A stretch of 64,000 nucleotides of DNA from Orbilia blumenaviensis. Its lineage: Eukaryota; Ascomycota; Orbiliomycetes; Orbiliales; Orbiliaceae. The stretch lies in NCBI GenBank assembly GCA_036872755.1, contig JAVHNS010000007.1, positions 744,001 to 808,000 of the forward strand, read 5' to 3'. The translations under genes were made by a program, and so were the position numbers. Shown here piece after piece: positions 23,765 to 33,078 of this stretch; position 1 is the stretch's first letter, and each line of letters opens with the position of its first letter. The notes beneath the pieces are model-generated. The model did no database searches and had not been told where the DNA came from. It saw only the letters and a list, made by a program, of their open reading frames with translations.

Positions 23765-25199
23765 TTAGCTACAGGTCTGGGGAAACCGGTATCCCCATCC
23801 CTCCAGCCGCCAATCATCCCACAGGCAATCTTCAATGTTCACGGTGGCCATTTTCGTCCAATTCCACAAGGTTCTACCATTTCCTATGTACGCACATACT
23901 GGCCTACACCAATATCTTGGCAGAGTATTCGATGGTGGTGGAACATCCCCTATCAGTCTTTTGGCTTCCGGGGGTATATCGCTTAGATGCGGGTCATTGG
24001 GTCTCGAAGCCAATGATTCATAAAGTTGGATCCTCTGCTCGACATGGAAAAAGTATTCTCGCTTTAGCCGTTGGGCTATATCCATGCGTTCTAGAATCAG
24101 GCGAGATGCCAATCCAGCCGGGAAGTCGAACATTATCCCCATGCTCGCAGCACCAAAGGATCTCATGTACTTTAGAATCTCAGTGTCTGCAGTTTCTGGA
24201 TGCAATTCTTCGTTTCCCCGGCGGTCGAAGAGTTTCAAATATTTGTCTGCGTTCCATTCATGGCTTGAGAATATGAAGTCGAGAAATCGTGTTACATTAT
24301 CACAGCCCCCTTCTCACTTGGGTTAGCTTTTTGAATCAATTTGTAACCAACTTACTAATGCATGTATCATTATGAAGTTAGGTCATCGGAAGAGGGAAAC
24401 TAATCAAAAAAATTTTCATACTTGTATTTAGCTCCCCCAGCTCTCCGAAAAGTCTCTCCGATAGCTCCCGTGGAATCTCTGACCATAAAATACTGAACGC
24501 CACTTTTGCTCCCCTAACTTCCCAAAAGGGCCATTGTCGCGTTAGACGGCCACATAGGCTTTTAAAGAGAATCATGGCTCCGCCTCCAAATCCGCGACTC
24601 CGGAGAGAAGGATCAGGATTCGGGGACTCTATGGATATTTGGAGCCCAATAATCCAGGCGATATACACCGCCTTAACAATCCTACCCCTCTCTTCTAAAG
24701 TGGGTTGGATGTATGCTTCCGGAGGCGAATGGTGGCTTTCTAGTCGATGCTCCATGAAGATTTCCGCCATCCTCTCAATCTGTAGGTGTATATCTTTGAT
24801 CCTGGACACAGTCTCTCCAGGAAGAGAGACCCTAGCGGATCTACAAAATTCTTTGTCCCATTTATGAAACGAGTAAATTCTTAGAGATGCATTGTTTGGA
24901 AAAGCCGGATGAGCGACAGAGTACCCGAGCGTCATAGCAGCCTCGTCATTCCCGTTGAAGGCCAAATCCAACACGGCAAGATAAGGGAAATAGAATCCAT
25001 CGATTTCTTGCCAGCACAAGCGATCATATAGACTCGTCCATTTCTTAGTTAGTGATCCAGCAGTGTTTGGGAGGACGGTGCAGAGGTTTGTGAGGTCGGG
25101 TTTGTTGTCAATGTTCGCCAGAATGCACCATATGATGTCGTGGGGGAGTGATTGGAGGGTTAACTTGCAATGTTTGAAGCCAGTTGTATTAACATCCAT
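23765..25199 (-). CDS. F-box-like protein B, 440 aa (tandem paralog 2)
   Basis: There are two exons, 24422..25199 and 23765..24309. The intron has a GTATGA donor, a CTAAC branch point and an unusual AAG acceptor. The F-box-like start (QSLPHDIIWCILANIDNKPD, about residues 17-36) and the C-terminal block NIEDCLWDDWRLEGWGY align with gene A. The shared middle block is (L/I)W(E/S)EIPR, just before the intron, and the overall length is almost identical (440 versus 442). Identity outside these blocks looks low, so the duplication is old or the genes diverge fast. Likely a Skp1-binding adaptor if the F-box is real, but the substrate is unknown. A CAG acceptor a few bases further would break the frame, so I keep the AAG. 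Confidence 0.7.
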
Positions 25200-26791
25200 A
25201 TTGGATGTGAATGTATTAATACCTCGGGGTCTACTAGCTCGGTAGTACTGGGTATGTGCATAAGTGCTAGGTCCTATATGGGCCTCCGGACGATGAGCTT
25301 TGTAAATGGAAGGGAAGCTCAGGCCTGCTATCGATATCCTATCTATCGAATTTCCGGGTGTAAATCTAAAGCTGGGTGATATCGTCTCGTGGCAGGGTAG
25401 TTTCTAGACTTTGTCAATTGCGAGCGCGAGCTTGGCTTGGCATGTATGCATACTAGCTTATATGCACGTTATACCGGTACCACAAAATATCGATTATCGA
25501 TAATATAATTATATATTCAGGCACCAGTAAAGTAACTAGCGTGCATGTGTCGGAAGATTTAGAATTTCGGTGCTGTTTGATCCAAATCCAGAGTATGGGA
25601 TTTTGGTGCTAATATCATATTGATCCAGTATCCCCGGCAGATTTTCGACGCTGTGCTGTTTATTATATCGTAGCAAACGTCAGCACTAGTTAAGCGCTTG
25701 GACCCAAGTGCAAGGAGCCGAGGGTTGCAATTGATCTCGTCAGGCCATTTTTGAAAATGATGGCACATAAGAACAACACCAACGTTGCAACTTGTGCACC
25801 TCCTAAGCTCTTCGGTGACAAAAATAGTGTTGTTATCGTGATGTCCAAGACTCACTCCTGCATCAACTTTTTGTCGACTTCACATCTGGTTCAGAGTAGT
25901 TAGAATTTTGTATGAAGTAGGCCCAGATTAGCCCGAGGGAACGAATACCGATTGGGAACATACTCAACTGAGGGCTCCATTCTTTTTTACAATGATCTGT
26001 GGACGGAAAATGTATACAAATGCATATTACAGGCTGGTTTACGAGACCACATATTACTGCACAGCTAGATCCTACAGTATACTACAGTACCAACTCTTCA
26101 GCTGGCTATAGCGCTAATCATGGCTAATGCAATGGGATAATCATCATATATCGATCGAAGGGGGGGGGAATATCTTTTGGCTACTGCTCCTGTGAATATA
26201 TTCCCTCTACCTTAACCCGGGGCGGAAGTACTGATCATGAGGAATATACTTGTGGCAGCCCAGATACCCAAACCCCCGCTCCGTATCGTGCTGTGGTTCC
26301 TCGAAGATACGACCAGGCGTATTCGTCTGTGCCTGCGCTCCGTTTCACAAAATACTGGCTTCGTTCTTGATCCTAAGATCCAAGAGAACCGCACACAGCT
26401 CTGAGCCACGACTAGGGAGCTACTGGAGGCCCAAAATCTACCTCTTAACTGATCTTATTGTCAGCGCAGTTCCATGAACCAGCCTTTGCATATTCGACCA
26501 TCCCAGGCCGAACTACCTAACCCTAAAACTAACCAAGTCACAAGCTTATATCCTTACGCTCCCGCCGATGCGGCCACGACGAAATCTCTTAGTGGGCCCA
26601 CTTTTAACTAATCGCCCATCTCTCAATTCAGAAGCGAACCCCACAGCCTTTGCTATAACATCAAAGCTCATGAGTGACTGTTGGAAAATGATGCCGGATG
26701 ATCATCCCTAGAGAAACTCGACGTTGAACAGGTATCACGATGGCCTGATCAAGTTTTACGGTCTTGGCCCGCCTAACAAGCATATTCAATC
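25200..26791. other. 1.6-kb gene-free region
   Basis: There are only short unrelated open frames (the longest is 98 codons at 25559..25855, minus) without recognisable content. A nine-G run lies near 26160. The first few hundred bases should be the F-box-like B promoter. Confidence 0.4.
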
Positions 26792-27037
26792 ATGAATATT
26801 CCGAAATTTCAATCCCTTGGATCCCCTGAGCCAAGCATATTGGATCTACTACGAAAACATGTCCGTGAAGACGACTCGGAATGGCTCACATCTATTGTGT
26901 TGGATCAGGCGATCGAAATTTTTGAGCAACTTGTGCAAGAAGTGAACAATGATAGAGAACTCCTAGGGTGGATTTATCCCTTATCTACGTTACTAAACCA
27001 TCGTTTTTCTCAAAGAGGCGGTATCAAGGATCTCTAA
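26792..27037 (+). pseudogene. Short TPR-like remnant, 81 codons
   Basis: The frame starts at ATG and its last 35 residues (LLGWIYPLSTLLNHRFSQRG, then GIKDL) resemble one tetratricopeptide unit of the type found in fungal TPR/CHAT proteins. In those proteins a block such as LxxLSxxLxxRFxxxGxxxDLxxAI repeats many times. Here a stop codon falls directly after DL and no further units follow in any frame. It may be the truncated 5' end of a TPR gene or a chance open frame. I see no flanking mobile element. Confidence 0.35.
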
Positions 27038-27483
27038 ATATTGGCTATATTGACCACTGCCTTAAACCTAAGTAATACGTACATATACTAGAGACCACTA
27101 CTAACCCCAATCAGCCACAGCCACCACAAAATCCAAACCGGAATCCCAATTTTTGCCAGTCAAACAGCAAACTCCTTAGAGTCGACCCTGAAAAGGGTTA
27201 AACGGCGTCGACCTCAATATCAGATACCGAAGTTGCGTTGCCTGTTACATTTTCGAACCTACGATCGGCAATTTTTCAACGAAAGCGGTTAGTGCAACCT
27301 CGCCTAGAAATCCCACGCCTAGCCTCTAACTTGGGATCGCATAGCAAGCTTGGCTCCCTAGCCTACGAGATAACTCAGGACCGCCATCAGCACCTAACCT
27401 ACCTCTCCTCCTCCTCCTTCGTCACCGTTTCCCTCCACCTTCGCCACCACATCTTCCAACGACAACAACAACAACAACCACAA
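27038..27483. other. Upstream region of the HSBP1-like gene
   Basis: This 446-bp stretch ends in a C/T-rich leader and a CAA repeat (27460-27480) just before the ATG. An in-frame ATG at 27238 exists, but the added 82 residues are not protein-like. Confidence 0.4.
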
Positions 27484-27952
27484 ATGTCGAACCCTCGCAC
27501 CTCCTCAACATCCCTCATGAACGGCCAAGCCACGGCCCCTTCTTCACACCCTCAATCTGTCGACGAGGTGATAGCAGACATCAACACTGCGATCGATAAG
27601 CTCACCGACAAGTTCACCACCGCGTCGCAGGAGTTCTTTGGACGACGTATGAACCTCTCCCGCCCCTCCCTCCCATTTACTATCACAATCTATAGTATAA
27701 ATACCAGCCTACTAACTAACTAACTTTTAACAAATTTTCCACACAGTCGACGAAATCTCCACCCGTCTCGACGTCCTCGAGCAATCAATTCTCGCATCAC
27801 ACACCAACGAATCCAGCGGTAACAATAACAACAATACCACCAACAATATCGAAGCAGAACTAGGCGGCACACTCGAGAAGCGAGAGAATAACGGAAGCGA
27901 AGCTGCTACAACTACCGCTGCTGCACCTGCACCCGTCGAGTTCAAGGAATAG
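27484..27952 (+). CDS. HSBP1: Heat shock factor-binding protein 1-like coiled coil, 122 aa
   Basis: There are two exons, 27484..27646 and 27747..27952. The GTATGA donor and CACAG acceptor split a Leu codon. The joined core, DEVIADINTAIDKLTDKF then EFFGRLDEISTRLDVLEQSI, has the length, heptad pattern and the (G)R(I/L)Dxx(S)xR(I/L)DxLE signature of HSBP1. In animals HSBP1 is a small trimeric coiled coil that binds HSF1 and dampens the heat-shock response. It is also linked to WASH complex assembly. The fungal protein has an added Ser/Thr-rich N-terminus and a tail with an Asn run and an Ala/Thr-rich end, neither conserved. The splice is supported because the motif only forms across the junction. 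Confidence 0.82.
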
Positions 27953-28556
27953 AAACCCTTAAACTTTCGTAAAACGGCAGCCCAGCTTGCTGGTCCTATG
28001 CTTTATAGGCAGAAGCTGGTGATTGAGTAGAGGGGGAGGAGGGTGGGTTTGCTTGTTACGAGACTGGGTGGCTTCATTCAGCTCGAGAACGAGAAACAGG
28101 AAGAGAGCAGAAAGATGGGTGTGCAAAGCTACTCTTTAGAGGAGGTGCGGAGTATTTTCTATTATTTTTTTAGAGGTAGCGAGAGTGCATAGCGTTTGGC
28201 GTTTTTTATCTTAAAAATACTTATTTAATATACCTGTATTTTGGAGCCTTGCATTGTCGTGGAAAGCGTACTGTTTAGCTCTCTGGAGCATTGATACCAA
28301 CATGTCGTTTTATCCAAAGATACTGCCATTATTCAATATTTGCTTTTGGAATGAGTGAGAGCTATTTACCTCTCAGGCTGCCAGTAAAATACAATTTTGC
28401 TCCAGCCCTCATGGCACGGTGATAGTCTCGGTCCCAGACGCTGTTGACCACGCACGGTGATAGTAGGAGAACTTATATCCAATATAACCTCGCTTTCGGA
28501 ACGTATATAATTACCAATACCGTTTCCCATCCCCTAGAAATTATAATTATCTTTTT
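27953..28556. other. Convergent 3' flanks of the HSBP1-like and PDI genes
   Basis: This 604-bp stretch contains no coding frame of note and should hold the 3' UTRs of two convergent genes. Confidence 0.4.
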
Positions 28557-30073
28557 TTACAATTCGTCCTTAACATCGTCCTTCTTCTCCTCAGCAGGTT
28601 TCTCATCCTCCTCTCCATCAAACCTCCTTAGGATATTCTGTCTCTGAGTAATATCATCGACCTTATCGGCATGTAATCCACCCTTCGACACCATCTTCGT
28701 CAACCTCTCAAGCTCATTCTTAACATAGTCCTTCTTCTCCTCGAGCTTCTTCGCAACTTTAACGTAGTAGGCAGCATATTTATGCTCAAGTCCCTTAACC
28801 TTCTCCACAAGATCATCGTGAACACCCACCAATCCCTGAGGAAGCTTAGCGCGAATGATCTCATCAAGAGTCTCAATCCTTCCAGCCTTTTGATTCAACC
28901 CTCCGAGAGGAAGACGGTTAAGTCCGGTCTTTTCGTTGATATACTCCACAAGGTTTTCAAGTTCCCGACCACCGCTATGTGGGATTGGTTTCGAGGAACC
29001 ACCGGATGGGAAGTATTTAAGAGTCGGGTAGCTTTCGACGTTGTATTTGGCGCAGGTTACTTTAGAGGAGGTTTCGTCGCAGTTTACCTCTGCAATCACG
29101 ACGCTGGATTCACGAGCGAAAGTTGTGGCGAGTTGTTCATAGATCGGAGCGAGCATTTTGCAGTCTGTTTTAGTAATAATAATAATTGCTGTTAGCATCT
29201 TTTACCCCCCCCTCCCCCGAATTATATAGAGATGCAGGAAAAGAGAAGGAACTCACATCCACACCAAGGCGCATAAAACTTCACAAAAACACCTTTCGCG
29301 GGATCATTCGCGATTCCCTCAAAGTTCGAATCCGTGAGCGTCTTAACCGGCGAAACCGGCTCCTTCTTTGGAGCAGCAGCACCCTTAAGCTTGATACCGG
29401 TCTTGTCGGTGATATACTTCGACATAGCTTCCAGGGTACGGGCGGAGTCATAGGTAACTGGCTTATCGGACTTGCCGTCGAACCATTTGAGTGTGGGGAA
29501 ACCCTTGACGTCGAAACGCTTGCCGAGTTCGCGGTGCTCTGTTACACACCGTGGATTTATTAGTATGCAATACTAGGATCATATGGTTTGTGAAAGAGAA
29601 AGGAGACGTACTATCGGCATCAACTTTAGCAATAACGACCTGGTCCTTTACGGACTCGAAGGCATCTCCAAGCTCGTCGTATGTAGGAGCCATCTTCTTG
29701 CAGTCTAACCAACATTGCCAATTGTTAACTCCACATCCTCGACTATATGAAGCACCGACCAGTCCCGAAAATATATATAATAAAATCAGGCGAGCAAGGT
29801 GACAGATAGATGGTAAGGTAACTCACGTCCGCACCATGGCTACAAAAAGAACATCTGTAATCAGCACACGCTCAAATTACATATACCAATTTTTTTATAT
29901 TTTTATTTTTGAAAAAGAGGTATAAAGAAGGGGACACTCACAGCAAAAAACTTAACCAAAGCCGGCTTTCCGCTATTGGTGATAATCTCATCGAAATTCT
30001 TGGGAGTAAGGTCAATGACGTTGCTCCCTGCCGCAGCGACAGCTGCATAGAGCAGCACCGAAAGCAGCTTCAT
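28557..30073 (-). CDS. tigA: ER protein disulfide isomerase, TigA/ERp38 type, 375 aa
   Basis: There are five exons: 29942..30073, 29827..29839 (13 nt), 29612..29704, 29257..29538 and 28557..29164. Joined, they give a signal peptide (MKLLSVLLYAAVAAAG), a thioredoxin domain with active site CGHC (Cys47-Cys50), a second thioredoxin domain with CGYC (Cys172-Cys175), an ERp29c-type helical D domain (about 270-360), and a C-terminal KDEL retention signal. This is the PDI-D subfamily order seen in Aspergillus TigA and Neurospora ERp38. The enzyme forms and isomerises disulfides in the ER lumen. The CGHC motif is encoded across a 13-nt microexon. Both active-site third-position codons (His49 and Tyr174) are split by introns. 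Tyr instead of His in the second motif is unusual. Confidence 0.93.
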
Positions 30074-30884
30074 CGCGTCTTAGATTCAATACTATTGACG
30101 TTTTTCGTCTGATATGTATGTACCTATCCTAGGTAATTGGCGTAACTTAAAAAAAAAAAAACAGGAACAATTAAAAAAGGAAGAAGAAGCTTTTGTCGTG
30201 GATTCGGAGAGAAAAGAGGAAGGAAAGAGGAAGACGAGCAGGCGTTATTAGTATAAATACGGGATCGGTAAAGGTGTCCCCACGAAACGACGCCACCTCC
30301 AAAACCAGGCCTAAGCTTAGTAGTAGTGCCTAGGGATAGCTGCTTCTGCTTAATAAATTGGATTAGTTAGCTTGGTGTCGTCTGCCACAGCCAGCTATTC
30401 GTTAGGCACGCAAACCGTGGTCGTTTCGTGGGAACCGTTTGCTTGGTAATTTGTAATGCCCCCGATGCCATTCGGGGGGCTATCGATAAGACTGACTCTG
30501 GGCAATCCCCCGGGGGCAAAGAACCTCCTCCCCGGTATGGCAATTAAGTAAGCAACTGCGTCACCGAGCAAAAAATCTTTAAGCGACCCGGGAAGAGAGA
30601 AAAAAACAGCCCACCTTCAAAACTCAAAACTCGAACCCCGACGAAGCCCATCCCGACAATCCCCCCCCCATCCATCCGTCCTACCCCCAAAAAAATTAAT
30701 ACCACTACTACTGCATCAACCTCTTCCCACACGCGACAGCTCTCATACACCTCTTCTCAAAATCTACAATCTTGAAGCACTATTCTTAAATACTATCGCC
30801 ATTAACCTACCCTCGTTAACCTAATCAAACCTCAACCGATTTTTTTTTTTTTTTCTATAGAAGAGAAGAAGAAATAAATCAAAA
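30074..30884. other. Divergent promoter region of the PDI and TOM22 genes
   Basis: These 811 bp separate two start codons pointing apart. There are poly-A/T tracts at 30150-30180 and 30840-30853, C runs near 30661 and 30686, and a CT-rich leader before TOM22. I cannot identify a specific unfolded-protein-response element by eye. Confidence 0.45.
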
Positions 30885-31513
30885 ATGGTCCAACTAGTCG
30901 AAGTCCCCGACGAGCACTACGACGAAAAGCAAGCAGGCCCAGAGGAAGACGACGCCTACTACACCGACACCGACTCCTCAATCACCGACGGCGGCGCTTC
31001 GGACGCCTCAGACACCTCCTCCCTCGCCGACCTCGATTCCGAAACCTTATACGACCGAATCGTCGCTCTGAAGGACATAATCCCTCCTGGAAGGCGCGCA
31101 CAGATCACACGGTCTTTCAATAGTACCTATGGTCTGGTATCCTCGGGCTTGACACTGGGTGGGAAGACACTGTGGGTGTTGAGCACGTCGGCTTTATTGC
31201 TCGGTGTGCCGTATGTGCTTGCCTGGCAGGAGGAGCAGCAGGTTATTGAGATGGAGAAGGAGATGCAAATGCAGCAAAATCTGAACGAGGTTAGTACCAT
31301 TATATACAATACATATACCCCATATAGCCCTTTCAGAAGCAGCAGCCTTATAATACATATCGCGGGCGAACGGGCGGGCTCTATCCAAGTCCAATATATA
31401 AAACCAAAAAAGAATGACTCGTACACAATACTAACAAAACCACCTCTCAAAACCAGCTTATCACACCCGGCTCGAAAACTTCCCTCGGCCAGCCAGAGCT
31501 TCCAAAGCGGTAA
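30885..31513 (+). CDS. TOM22: Mitochondrial import receptor subunit TOM22, 153 aa
   Basis: There are two exons, 30885..31289 and 31457..31513, with a GTTAGT donor, TACTAAC branch point and CAG acceptor in phase 0. The acidic cytosolic N-terminus (many Asp/Glu in residues 1-60) acts as the presequence receptor. The single tail-proximal transmembrane helix is GGKTLWVLSTSALLLGVPYV (about 92-111), the most conserved part of fungal Tom22. It is followed by the EEQQVIEMEKEM intermembrane-space segment. The last exon adds LITPGSKTSLGQPELPKR and a stop, matching the usual short C-terminus. Reading through the intron gives a 299-residue Lys-rich extension, which is an artefact. The product is an outer-membrane component of the TOM complex. 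Confidence 0.95.
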
Positions 31514-33078
31514 ACGCTTTAAAGAAAATGAAGAAAAGAGAAAGAAAAAGAAAGAAAGAAAAAAAACGAGATATAATAATGACACAAGTAGGGGACGCCA
31601 TCTTCTACCTTCCGGTAATAACGACCTAAAAGCCTGCCTGTCAAGCAACATCTACAAACTTCGAACTCCTCTCTTCCCAACGAAAAAAACAAAACAAGAA
31701 AACAACCAAAAAAAAGGCATAGCTAGGCGATATATATGCTCATATACGGGTCATTTTGTCCTAATCTACCGTGGGCAGAAATAGGCAAATAGCAACAGTA
31801 GCAGCAACAGCAGCATAGAAATCACGATATCCACATCCTCCCACAAACCCTCACCCTCTTCATGTATTATAGACTTTGGTGTCCTCGGGCCCCTCTTTTT
31901 TATCTTTGACTATTCCCATATCCTTAGTCTTCCTTTCTTCTTTTTTCTATTTCTTTTTTTTTCTTACTACCAATCTTGTACATATATTCAGCCTCGTTTT
32001 CCATCTATAAAGCAACGCCCATACATTCGGAAGCTCCAAATACTTAGTTAATACTACAGCTGCCATATATGCACCACATATAGCTGTGACTGTCTCACAC
32101 ATTTTTGGTAAACTTGGAGGCTATTGGAGGACTTCAGGGCCGACTTGAGAAATTATAATTCTTTATGTTAATCATGGAATAGATCTGAACCACGGAGACT
32201 TTCTGCTAAGTACGCCATTCCCCCCTATGCTACTTTCTTGCCTGGCCGTCTAAGAAAGGACCTAGGCATAGGCAAGTAAGTACCTAGCTTACTTAGTTCT
32301 TACCTAATGAGCACATCAAATCACAAGCCTACGTACTATTGGGGAATCTCTACAGGGAACTATCAGTATTTGGTGGGACGGGTGTTCTTCATTCTTTCTT
32401 CTATCACTATAAAACGCCGACGCTAACTACCGAAGAAAAAAAAGCTAATAATGATAATAATAACAAAACCATAACGCCTTTATTTTCTTCCATTGACAAC
32501 AAAACGAAAAAAACGCTATACGGAATCCTATGCTTCAGGGAATAAAACGGGAGAGAGAGAAAAGAAAACCGCAAGTCACTATTAAACAGTGGCCGTGGTC
32601 TTCATAAGAAACACAACCTTGGGTACAGGACCATCCCGGAATATCAAGCATGCGGCCAGGAAGGTTCCATATCACTAGGGTTGCTAGTCGGAAGAAGGAA
32701 GGGATAGGGGGCTGAAGTATAAAATCCTGCATATTTTCAAAAAACAGAACACCCGCCCCTTTTCTGATTTTTCTTCATTTCCACCTGAGTATCTCGTGTC
32801 CTCTCTTATCGTATCGTCGTTTTTTCGAGGCCATAAAGTTGGCGTGAAAATTCGCTTCATAATTGAGAAGACCAGAATAATGTAAATCGCGGGAGCGGAG
32901 AGGTTTTGTAACGTAAAAGTTTGGATCGAAAAGTAGGCCAGAGTTGATACTCGCGAAAAGGAAGCCCATATCACAAAAAAAAAAGTGCGAGCGTGTATTG
33001 GCAAGGGAAGGAACGCGTACGAGATAAGAAGGAAGAAACGATTGATCAAAGAAGTAAGGATTCGTATGATAACTCCTT
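31514..33078. other. 1.6-kb convergent 3' region, no gene
   Basis: This region lies between TOM22 (plus) and the repeat protein (minus). It contains several A-rich and T-rich runs and a CCTAGGCATAGGCAAG-type tract near 32260. Open frames of up to 171 codons on the minus strand overlap the neighbouring gene's end and lack a sensible protein pattern. Confidence 0.4.

Noticed and set aside
27238..27483. Upstream in-frame extension of the HSBP1-like protein
   Set aside because: The added residues are not protein-like and the HSBP1 core starts after the later ATG.
31290..31784. C-terminal extension of TOM22 to 299 residues
   Set aside because: It is intron read-through. The splice at 31289/31457 gives the expected 153-residue protein.
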